Origin: Candidatus Sordicultor fermentans
Lineage (GTDB): Bacteria; Atribacterota; Atribacteria; Atribacterales; Caldatribacteriaceae
NCBI GenBank assembly: GCA_002385475.1
Contig: DGDO01000091.1
Coordinates: forward strand, 1 to 8,019
Direction of reading: 5' to 3'
DNA length: 8,019 bases
Each line of letters opens with the position of its first letter. The stretch's first letter is position 1. Below the pieces are notes generated by a model that was given only the letters and a program-made list of their open reading frames with translations, did no database searches and was not told where the DNA came from. Both the position numbers and the translations under genes were made by a program. Below, one piece after another: positions 1 to 5,880 of this stretch.

Positions 1-56
1 AGCCCTCGGAGTGAGAGGGACGGTTTAGAGAGCTTGCGGGGAGAGGGTTAGGGTGA
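1..56. repeat. Possible REP-like intergenic repeat fragment
   Basis: This purine-rich, non-coding-looking stretch carries GAGAGGG twice (13-19 and 41-47) and a small inverted repeat, CCCTC (3-7) with GAGGG (15-19). The segment GAGAGGGTTAGGGTGA (41-56) resembles, from memory, short palindromic intergenic repeats scattered through many bacterial genomes. The matching half-palindrome is not inside the window, so this would be one arm or a partial copy. Reading frames crossing the left edge stop at 26-28, 12-14 and 49-51, so the tail of an upstream gene ending as late as 51 is possible but not recognisable. Confidence 0.3.
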
Positions 57-81
57 ATCAGCTATAAAGATGTGTGTTTAA

Positions 82-90
82 TGATATAAT
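82..90 (+). promoter_or_regulatory. Extended -10 promoter of the lptA-lptD operon
   Basis: TGATATAAT is a perfect extended -10 element (TG-n-TATAAT). The hexamer where a -35 would sit at 17-nt spacing (62-67, CTATAA) is poor, which is usual for extended -10 promoters. Transcription would start near 96-98, leaving a leader of about 26 nt before the TTG start at 123. No transcription-start data are available, so this is a motif-based call. Confidence 0.5.
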
Positions 91-111
91 AACCAAAAAT
101 TGTGGTCAAGC

Positions 112-115
112 GAGG
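112..115 (+). promoter_or_regulatory. Ribosome binding site that favours TTG 123 as the lptA start
   Basis: GAGG lies 7 nt before the TTG at 123. The upstream in-frame GTG at 102 has no Shine-Dalgarno sequence and would sit only about 5 nt downstream of the predicted transcription start. The TTG start also gives a compact signal peptide beginning MRKIL. Confidence 0.5.
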
Positions 116-122
116 GATAAAC

Positions 123-860
123 TTGAGAAAAATATTAACATGGGGAGTGCTGATTTTTGTTCCTTTTCTCTTTTTCCTTCCCTGCTCTTTTGCGCAGGAA
201 GCCCAGAACGACCAACCAATGGTTCAAGATGTTCAGGAAACCCCACAAGAAGCCCGGACCGATAAAGAAGTGATTTTAGAAAAAGCAGAAAAAATCAGGT
301 ATGACTCTGCCGGGGAAACTTTTGTGGCTACCGGGGGAGTGGTGGCTGTCCAGGGGGCAAATCGCATTCAATGTCAGGAACTCACTTTTAATCTTAAAAA
401 TAATAAAGGTAGTTTCAAGGGAGAGGTAATAGTCACAAGGGACGAAACAGAAATCCGTTCTTCTTTTATGGAGGGCGATTTTGATGCCGAAATTTATCTC
501 TTTAAAGAGGGAGTGGAGTTGAAAAAGGAAAGAAAAGAGGAGGGAGGAGAGACCTCCTTTATATTCTGGAAGGCTCCTCTTCTTTACTATAACGGAAATA
601 CCGAAGAGGCGTGGGGTGAGGAAGGGGCAGAGATTGAGTGGAAGGAAACCAAAATAAAAGCCGACCAGGCTCATTACTATCCAGAAAAAGAAGAAACCGG
701 GGAAGAAGAAAGGATAGTTTTAGAAGGTAATGTCCTCATCACTGAAAAAGACCGGGAAATGGAAGTAGCTAAGGCAGTTTACTATCTGGATACGGAGGTT
801 CTGGAGGCCGAAGGGATTAGCCATGCTCGATTCTTAATTCAAGAAAAAAGTGAGGAATGA
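123..860 (+). CDS. lptA: LptA/OstA-family periplasmic lipopolysaccharide transport protein
   Basis: Predicted periplasmic bridge protein carrying lipopolysaccharide from the inner-membrane Lpt complex to LptD. With the TTG start it has 245 residues. Residues 1-24 form a signal peptide (MRKIL, hydrophobic core, cleavage after SFA), followed by a low-complexity linker rich in Q and E. Two OstA-like beta-jellyroll stretches are visible: about 53-120 (with VATGGVVAVQG and an ADD/CQEL-type strand pattern) and about 175-232 (VLEGNVLITEKDREMEVAKA). The repeating 'EGNV-polar-alternating strand' pattern is typical of the LptA/LptC/LptD-N fold. It is longer than E. coli LptA (185 aa), with an acidic insert near 135-170. 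Cys21 is not in a good lipobox. It is the first gene of the operon and one nucleotide from lptD. The family call is firm; LptA rather than a two-domain LptC-like protein rests mainly on context. An alternative start is GTG 102 (252 aa). Confidence 0.8.
   Translation: MRKILTWGVLIFVPFLFFLPCSFAQEAQNDQPMVQDVQETPQEARTDKEVILEKAEKIRYDSAGETFVATGGVVAVQGANRIQCQELTFNLKNNKGSFKGEVIVTRDETEIRSSFMEGDFDAEIYLFKEGVELKKERKEEGGETSFIFWKAPLLYYNGNTEEAWGEEGAEIEWKETKIKADQAHYYPEKEETGEEERIVLEGNVLITEKDREMEVAKAVYYLDTEVLEAEGISHARFLIQEKSEE
852..855 (+). promoter_or_regulatory. Ribosome binding site that favours GTG 862 as the lptD start
   Basis: GAGG inside the last codons of lptA lies 6 nt before the GTG at 862. The other in-frame GTG, at 850, is preceded only by an A-rich stretch without a proper Shine-Dalgarno sequence and would make lptD overlap lptA by 11 nt. 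Either start yields a working signal peptide, so the choice rests on the ribosome binding site. Confidence 0.45.
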
Positions 861-861
861 A

Positions 862-2850
862 GTGTTTCGCCTGGGAGTGTTTTCCCTCTTTATTATTTTT
901 TTATTTGCTTTTTCTGTGGGGGCACAGGAGGCTTTAGAGCTGACCGGAGAGCGCCTGCAGTATCGTCTGGGAGAAGAGGAAGTGGTGGTTTACGAGGGGA
1001 AGGTATCTTATAAAGATATCTCTCTCACCGCTGATTATATCCATATTTTCCTGGAAAAAAAAGAACTGGAAGCAGAAGGGAAAGTAGTAGTGGAAAGAGG
1101 AGAGGAGGGAGCGCAAGCAGAGAAAGCTTATTACAACTGGGAGATGGACTGGCTGAGTTTAGAAAAAGTGCGCTCTGACCTCACCGGTAAATCTATTGAG
1201 GGGAAGTTCTATTTTCGAGGAGAAGAGGTTAAAGAGGAGAAAGTAGACGGGGAGAGAAAAACAGAGGTGGAAGGCGCTCATTTAACGAGCTGTGATCTCG
1301 AGGAGCCCCATTACTATATAGAAGCTAAAAGACTGGTGATTTATCCTGATGAAAAAGTAGAAATTTATGACCTTTCTTACTGGGATTTTGGCCATCGTCT
1401 CCTCTCTTTACCTTTTTATGTTTTTTTCTTAAATCGCAAAGAGCAGTTGCCTTTCCTGCCTGTCGTGGGACACTCAGCCGACCTGGGTTTTTACTTCAGC
1501 TACTTTTATAACTATTTTGTGAATGATTATTCCTTTGGCACTATCACTCTGGACTGGTGGCAACACGGAGGATGGGGTCTCGGCGTCACTCATTATTTAG
1601 AGCGAGAAGGAGAAGAGGGGAGGCTTACCATCTATTATCGAGACCCGGCTTCTTCTTCCTCTACTCTCCGGGGGAGCGTTAAATACAGCAAAGAAGTCGA
1701 TGAGTTTACTGATTTGAGCTTGAATCTGGACTATTCTGGTACTTTGGGGGAGGCCGATGACCGTTATTCTGGTTTTATTTCTCTTTTGCGAGCGAAAGAT
1801 AAAAGTACCAGTAAGCTTAACTTGAGCTACAGCTCTAATGAGAGCAGCAATACCGAAAATCTCTACACCACCTGGAACTATCAATATAAGCTGAGAGATG
1901 ACCTGACTGGAGAGTTGAACCTCAACTACAAAGAGTATGAAAAAAGAGGAGAGTTCGTTGACCAGGACCTTGCCTACGGAGTTACTTTTAAGAAAACTTC
2001 TGACCTTTACACTTATTACCTGCGATATAGTGGCCACACAGATTTGGAAGGAGACGCCTACACTGGTGACTCCAATAAAGTGGTATTCAAAATCCCCGAG
2101 CTCGAGGTTGCTCGAGGCAAAGAGAAAATCGGAGAGTCAGATTTTACCTATAAAGCTGGGCTGCTCCTGGGCCACTATTTTGAAGAAGAGACCGGAGTAA
2201 CAGATGAGCGCCTGCGCCTCACCTTGAACCTTGAGGGCAAGAGTGAGGTAGGGGGAGGAGACCTCACTTCTTTCTTCAACTTTCAACAGGATTTTTATGG
2301 TAATGGTTTTGCCCGCTATATCTGGCTGGGAGGGATAAAGTGGGTGGATGAAATATCTCCTGATCTGTCTTTGACTCTTTCTTATCAGAGGGGTGACTAC
2401 GATGGAGCCACTCCTTTCAAATTTGATTATGTCCGGCCCCGAACTAATTATTTGAGTTTAGGCCTGGATTACGACCGAAGCCCCTGGGGAGTGAGTTTGG
2501 ATACCGGATATGACTTTCGGGAAGAAGAGTTTGTAGATGCTTTATTCAGCATAGAGTATAACTTAGAGGATAATAAAAAAGTAGAATTGAGCGGTAGTTA
2601 TGATATCACTGACAATGAGTGGGGAAGCGTGGTCTTTGGCATTGCCTGGCCTATGAATAAAGAGTGGGGCATTGATTTTTCAGGAAGGTGGGATCCTCAA
2701 GAGGGAGAGATAGATGGAGTGCGAGTAGGGTTGACCAACGACCTCCACTGCCGGGAAATAAGCCTTTTTTATGACCAGTCTCGGGACACTTTCTGGTTGG
2801 AGTACGGAATCAAAGCTCTTCCCGGAGAAAAAATAAAATTAGGAGGATAA
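862..2850 (+). CDS. lptD: LptD-like outer-membrane lipopolysaccharide assembly protein
   Basis: Outer-membrane beta-barrel that would receive lipopolysaccharide from LptA and insert it into the outer leaflet. From GTG 862 it has 662 residues (666 from GTG 850), shorter than E. coli LptD (784). After a signal peptide cleaved near VGA-QEA comes an OstA/jellyroll domain (about 25-135) with VVYEGKVSYKD and LEAEGKVVVERG strands. The family-typical block TSCDLEEPHYYIEAKRL follows at about 142-158, then a 'LLSLPFYVFF...LPFLPVVGHSADLGFYFSYF' type entry to the barrel. The rest, to about 650, alternates polar and hydrophobic residues with many Tyr and Trp, as expected for a barrel. Only two cysteines exist, in TSCD and in the C-terminal DLHCREISLFYD motif, matching positions of the conserved interdomain disulfide. 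It directly follows lptA. No LptE partner is visible in the window; one of the downstream lipoproteins is an untested candidate. Confidence 0.88.
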   Translation: MFRLGVFSLFIIFLFAFSVGAQEALELTGERLQYRLGEEEVVVYEGKVSYKDISLTADYIHIFLEKKELEAEGKVVVERGEEGAQAEKAYYNWEMDWLSLEKVRSDLTGKSIEGKFYFRGEEVKEEKVDGERKTEVEGAHLTSCDLEEPHYYIEAKRLVIYPDEKVEIYDLSYWDFGHRLLSLPFYVFFLNRKEQLPFLPVVGHSADLGFYFSYFYNYFVNDYSFGTITLDWWQHGGWGLGVTHYLEREGEEGRLTIYYRDPASSSSTLRGSVKYSKEVDEFTDLSLNLDYSGTLGEADDRYSGFISLLRAKDKSTSKLNLSYSSNESSNTENLYTTWNYQYKLRDDLTGELNLNYKEYEKRGEFVDQDLAYGVTFKKTSDLYTYYLRYSGHTDLEGDAYTGDSNKVVFKIPELEVARGKEKIGESDFTYKAGLLLGHYFEEETGVTDERLRLTLNLEGKSEVGGGDLTSFFNFQQDFYGNGFARYIWLGGIKWVDEISPDLSLTLSYQRGDYDGATPFKFDYVRPRTNYLSLGLDYDRSPWGVSLDTGYDFREEEFVDALFSIEYNLEDNKKVELSGSYDITDNEWGSVVFGIAWPMNKEWGIDFSGRWDPQEGEIDGVRVGLTNDLHCREISLFYDQSRDTFWLEYGIKALPGEKIKLGG

Positions 2851-2854
2851 ATCG

Positions 2855-3373
2855 ATGAAAAATAAGTTTTTTCTTCTTGTCGTGGTGGCGCTTCTTGCGG
2901 TGGGTTGCGCTCGAGGAGAACAGCCCGACTGGGGAGAAGGAGGGAAAAATCTCTATATCACCACCACCTGGCAGGAAATTAGCCCTTCTTATGTATATTA
3001 TGTGGCCATAAGCACTGACTCCGGACTCATTCCTGATTCTGATCCTGATAGGTGGAATGAATTTTATGTGGTGAAGTGGGAAGACCACAACTTCTTTTTA
3101 AGGAAACCCGGTGGAAGCTTTAGTTACTTTTCTTCTCCTTCTGTGTCGGGTCAGGAGATGAGAGTGACTCTGTCTTTGACTGATGATTTGGGTGACCCCA
3201 ATATTATCCGGGTAATGGTGGTGTCAACGGATAGAGGAGGAATTGAGGAAGATCATCTGGATGAAGCAGCGTTGTTTCGACCTCGGGAGCAGAGCATTAA
3301 ATCCTGGGATGATAAATCAGGAGATGCAGACGCAGCAGCCGATCTTCTCTCCTTAAAAATAGAGGTAAGATAA
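2855..3373 (+). CDS. Small predicted lipoprotein of unknown function
   Basis: I do not recognise this 172-residue protein. It starts MKNKFFLL with a hydrophobic stretch ending AVGC, so Cys18 is the likely lipidated residue and the mature protein has 155 residues. The body is rich in alternating beta-type segments (LYITTTWQE, YVYYVAIST, EFYVVKW, EMRVTLSLTD, IIRVMVVST), suggesting a small beta-sandwich, with an Asp-rich turn at about 55-66 (TDSGLIPDSDPD). The C-terminal 20 residues look helical (DADAAADLLSLKI). The ribosome binding site AGGAGG (2841-2846) lies inside the last codons of lptD, 8 nt before the ATG, which implies translational coupling. Its stop codon abuts the next gene's start. 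Position after lptD makes an envelope role likely; an LptE-like partner of LptD is only a guess. Confidence 0.8.
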   Translation: MKNKFFLLVVVALLAVGCARGEQPDWGEGGKNLYITTTWQEISPSYVYYVAISTDSGLIPDSDPDRWNEFYVVKWEDHNFFLRKPGGSFSYFSSPSVSGQEMRVTLSLTDDLGDPNIIRVMVVSTDRGGIEEDHLDEAALFRPREQSIKSWDDKSGDADAAADLLSLKIEVR

Positions 3374-4546
3374 ATGAAAAATAAAAGGGGGAAGCTTTTC
3401 TGGATCATTTTTATCCCCTTTTTGTTTACCGGGTGCTTTAATAGCGGGGTTGTTCCCCCGGTGGTGGATAAAGGCACCAGCTGGACAGTGATGGTTTTTA
3501 TGAATGGAGATAACGACCTGTATAAATATGCCTGGCGGGATTTTAACTCTTTAGAAAAAGTGGGCTCCACCGACCAGGTGAAGGTCATTGTGCAATTTGA
3601 TTCTCTCGGGGGAGAAGCGGCCCGATATCTTGTTAAGAAAGACGCCTTTCCCAATTTGGTTACCTCTCCAGTTTTAGAGTATTTAGGGGAGGTAAATATG
3701 GGAGACGCTTTAGAGCTTGCCGATTTTGTTCGTTTTTGTGCGGAAAATTATCCAGCCGACAAATATGCTCTCATCATCTGGGACCACGGTATGGGATTTA
3801 AAAATAAAGATATTTCTTTTGATTTCTTACCCGAAGATGCCATTACCATACCAGAATTAGGAATGGCTTTGTCTTTGTCCACTATGTATTTAGGGAAGAA
3901 GATCGACTTTCTGGGAATGGATGCCTGTCTTATGGCTATGATGGAGGTTGCTTATGAGGTTAAAAATCATGCCCGGGTGATGGTTACCTCTCAAGAGCTT
4001 GTGCCCGGGGAAGGGTGGAATTACGAGGCCATTTTGAGAGGCTTGGTTTCTCGCCCGACGATGGGGGAGAGAGACCTGGCTCGTCTTGTGGTGAATAGCT
4101 ATATAGACTATTATCCGGTGGGGAGTTTCACCCAATCGGCTATAGACCTGGGAGGGATTTCCTCTCTCGGCAAAGCATTAGATGAGCTGTCCCGGGACAT
4201 ATTAAATGACTCACTCACTTCTCCTTTGGTTTATCTCTCTTTGGGGGATTCAGCAGTTTATTTTGGAGATGCAGATTATGTAGACCTGGGTAGTTTAGTA
4301 AGTTTATTCTCTCAAGATTCTCGAGTTAAAAGCGAAGAGGTGAGAGAAAGCGCTCGTCTGGTGCAGGAAAGATTGGAGAGATGCGTTATTTATGAGCGTG
4401 CTTCTGGAGAAATGGCAGGAAATGCCCGGGGCTTGAGCATTTATTTTCCTTACTTTCCTTATAATTCCAAATATGATGATTTGGCATTTTCCCGTGACAC
4501 TCACTGGGATGAGATGATAAAATATTTATCACAATGGCGGAGGTGA
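3374..4546 (+). CDS. Clostripain-related (peptidase family C11) lipoprotein
   Basis: Predicted cysteine peptidase of clan CD, family C11, exported and probably membrane-anchored. The 390-residue protein opens with a lysine-rich start and a hydrophobic stretch ending FTGC, so Cys21 is the likely lipid attachment site (Phe at -3 makes the lipobox imperfect). The catalytic region begins at about residue 36 with SWTVMVFMNGDNDL, the usual opening of this family. The probable catalytic pair is His138 in IIWDHGMGF and Cys185 in FLGMDACLMAMMEV, both in standard family contexts. A second conserved block is VTSQELVPGEGWNY, and the C terminus carries the 'GLSIYFPYF...FSRDTHWDEMIKYL' ending. Clostripain relatives cut after Arg or Lys, but specificity cannot be read here. 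The ATG directly follows the previous stop (TAAATG), with GAGG at 3362-3365 as ribosome binding site. The two neighbouring lipoproteins both begin MKNK and are probably co-expressed. Confidence 0.88.
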   Translation: MKNKRGKLFWIIFIPFLFTGCFNSGVVPPVVDKGTSWTVMVFMNGDNDLYKYAWRDFNSLEKVGSTDQVKVIVQFDSLGGEAARYLVKKDAFPNLVTSPVLEYLGEVNMGDALELADFVRFCAENYPADKYALIIWDHGMGFKNKDISFDFLPEDAITIPELGMALSLSTMYLGKKIDFLGMDACLMAMMEVAYEVKNHARVMVTSQELVPGEGWNYEAILRGLVSRPTMGERDLARLVVNSYIDYYPVGSFTQSAIDLGGISSLGKALDELSRDILNDSLTSPLVYLSLGDSAVYFGDADYVDLGSLVSLFSQDSRVKSEEVRESARLVQERLERCVIYERASGEMAGNARGLSIYFPYFPYNSKYDDLAFSRDTHWDEMIKYLSQWRR

Positions 4547-4574
4547 GGGGGAGACTTTAGAAAGGAGCAAAGTT

Positions 4575-5606
4575 ATGGATCGTTATGAGATACAGATATG
4601 GCGAACTCTCAAAAAGGGTCCTTGTAGTTTCTGGAAATTATTAGATGAGCAAGATGAGCATATAAAAGGTTTTGTGGAACGGCTCAAAACCATGATGGAG
4701 AAGGGCTGGGTGGTTTATGAGGGAGGACAATTTTCCCTCTCTCTGCAGGGAGAAAAGCTTGCCGCTTCTATCTCCCCGGCGCAGGAGGTGAGATGCCCTC
4801 ACTGTCGAGGGGGGTACAATTTTCACGCCTTTCCCGAAGCCTGGGAGCTTTATTCTAAACTGGTAGAAAGCAGGCCTCTTCCCGACCCCCGTTTCGACCA
4901 GGGGTTTATGACTCAGGAAGATATTTTTGCCCGGGTGGCGTTTATGTATGAGCGAGGAGACATAGAAGGACAGGAGATTCTTCTTCTGGGGGATGACGAC
5001 CTTTTCAGTCTGGCTTTGTTGGCTACCGGATTTCCCCGGTCGGTAACTGTTTTAGAAGTGGATAGCCGCCTGGTAGATTTTATTGAAAAAAGAGGCAAAG
5101 AAAATAATTTTAATCTGGAAGTTTATCACTATAATGCCGTTGATCCCTATCCTCTAGAAGACCATGCCTTTTCTGTTTTTGTCACTGACCCGGTAGAAAG
5201 CGAAAAAGGTTTAAAAGTTACTCTTTCCCGGGGGGCTCAAGCTCTTCGCTCAGAAGGAGCTTTATATTTTGGTTTGACTACTATTGAATCTTCCTGGCAG
5301 AAATGGTATAACATAGAAAAGATGCTTCTGGAGATGAACTTTGTGGTAACGGATATCTTGCGTCGTTTTAGTTCTTATCCTGATACCGATAACCAGTTTG
5401 ATGAAAGTTATTATGACCAGACCAGAATGAGAAAGCTTTTAGAGGTGGAATTGCCGCTACCTGCCGATGCGGACTGGTTTCGTTCTCATTTTTTGCGTTG
5501 TGAGGCGGTGGGAAAGCCTCACCCCTTAATTCGAGACGGGGTAGATTTTGATGCCAGTTTTTACTTAGATGATGAGACTCTGGCTACCCCGGGTTGGGAA
5601 ATTTAA
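4575..5606 (+). CDS. bpsA: BpsA-like branched-chain polyamine synthase
   Basis: Homologue of N4-bis(aminopropyl)spermidine synthase, a cytoplasmic enzyme that transfers aminopropyl groups from decarboxylated S-adenosylmethionine to spermidine, giving branched polyamines that protect nucleic acids in thermophiles. The 343-residue protein has an N-terminal winged-helix-like region (about 1-65), a CPHC knuckle at Cys74/Cys77 and a Rossmann methyltransferase-like core. In the core, ILLLGDDDLFSLAL (G139-D142 motif) and VLEVDSRLVDFI (Asp163) are the expected cosubstrate-binding strands, followed by YHYNAVDPYP (Asp190) and VTDPVESEKG (Asp205). The GDDD motif is characteristic of the family. No signal peptide. 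Length matches the family (about 350). A GGAG site (4564-4567) lies 7 nt upstream of the ATG, and the 28-nt gap to the previous gene suggests the operon continues. Substrate and branched product are inferred from homology; related aminopropyltransferase activities are possible. Confidence 0.85.
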   Translation: MDRYEIQIWRTLKKGPCSFWKLLDEQDEHIKGFVERLKTMMEKGWVVYEGGQFSLSLQGEKLAASISPAQEVRCPHCRGGYNFHAFPEAWELYSKLVESRPLPDPRFDQGFMTQEDIFARVAFMYERGDIEGQEILLLGDDDLFSLALLATGFPRSVTVLEVDSRLVDFIEKRGKENNFNLEVYHYNAVDPYPLEDHAFSVFVTDPVESEKGLKVTLSRGAQALRSEGALYFGLTTIESSWQKWYNIEKMLLEMNFVVTDILRRFSSYPDTDNQFDESYYDQTRMRKLLEVELPLPADADWFRSHFLRCEAVGKPHPLIRDGVDFDASFYLDDETLATPGWEI

Positions 5607-5671
5607 AAAATTTTTTAAAAATTTCTTTTTTTGTTGTAGTCAAAAGCAATAATTTGTCGTATAGTATATAT
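5607..5671 (+). promoter_or_regulatory. A/T-tract (UP-like) promoter for ompM
   Basis: Directly after the bpsA stop lie alternating A- and T-tracts (about 5605-5636) resembling an UP element. They are followed by a candidate -35 TAGTCA (5637-5642, four of six consensus bases) and, 17 nt on, a -10 TATAGT (5660-5665). The overlapping TATATA at 5665-5670 is an alternative -10. Transcription would begin around 5671-5673, leaving a leader of about 210 nt. A strong promoter would suit an abundant outer-membrane protein. Read-through from the upstream operon is also possible because no GC-rich terminator separates the units. Confidence 0.45.
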
Positions 5672-5694
5672 AGGATAAAAAAAGGCTATCCTGT
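5670..5694 (+). other. Stem-loop at the predicted 5' end of the ompM mRNA
   Basis: AGGATA (5672-5677) pairs perfectly with TATCCT (5687-5692) around a 9-nt A-rich loop; a U-G and an A-U pair can extend it outward. It would form at or next to the predicted transcription start. 5'-terminal hairpins stabilise some abundant outer-membrane protein mRNAs (E. coli ompA is the known case), so a stabilising role is a reasonable inference. TATCC can alternatively pair with GGATA at 5811-5815. Confidence 0.35.
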
Positions 5695-5880
5695 CTCTTA
5701 CTCCTGGGTAAGGAGAAAGGAGGTGAAAAAGGATTCTTGGTGACCCGGTGAGAAGAGATGTAAGGTGGCAGCTGGAAGTCTGAGAAAAGGAGAGAGAAGA
5801 GAGGAAACAGGGATACTCTCGGTGATTCTCCTTGGAAGACGGAAGGCTGAATAAAACAAACTACCAAGGAGGTTTCAAAC
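5672..5880 (+). promoter_or_regulatory. Long purine-rich 5' leader of ompM, candidate cis-regulatory RNA
   Basis: About 209 nt with no protein gene. It contains three extra AAGGAG-type motifs (5710-5715, 5717-5722, 5787-5792) besides the true ompM ribosome binding site (5866-5872, 8 nt before the ATG). It also contains segments complementary to them: CTCCT (5701-5705) and TTCTCCTTGG (5826-5835). A local hairpin CTCCT/AGGAG (5701-5705 with 5711-5715, 5-nt loop) is also possible. AAAGGAGGTGA at 5716-5726 is a full-length Shine-Dalgarno match but leads to no gene. I do not recognise a named riboswitch. The purine bias makes some short complementarities expected by chance. Confidence 0.4.
5828..5871 (+). 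promoter_or_regulatory. Stem that would hide the ompM ribosome binding site
   Basis: CTCCTTGG (5828-5835) is the exact reverse complement of CCAAGGAG (5864-5871), which contains most of the ompM Shine-Dalgarno sequence. An outer U-G pair (5827-5872) can be added. The loop is 28 nt. Five of the eight pairs are G-C, so the stem should be stable at moderate temperature and would block ribosome entry. An alternative partner for the left arm is AAGGAGAA at 5710-5717. Confidence 0.45.

Noticed and set aside
74..265. 63-codon plus-strand frame overlapping the start of lptA
   Set aside because: It is an out-of-frame shadow of lptA, with no ribosome binding site and no recognisable domain.
276..674. 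132-codon minus-strand frame opposite lptA
   Set aside because: It lies wholly antisense to a well-supported OstA-family gene, and its translation looks like the hydrophobic complement of an acidic coding strand.
850..862. lptA/lptD overlap as a programmed frameshift or fusion
   Set aside because: Both proteins have their own signal peptide and lptD has a well-placed ribosome binding site for GTG 862, so ordinary translational coupling suffices.
1597..2037. 146-codon minus-strand frame opposite lptD
   Set aside because: It lies antisense to the lptD barrel region and shows no domain, signal or start context.
5605..5636. A/T palindrome after bpsA (AAATTTTT-T-AAAAATTT followed by T-run) as an intrinsic terminator
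   Set aside because: The stem has no G-C pairs and only a 1-nt centre, so it would not form a stable terminator hairpin. An UP-like promoter element explains it better.
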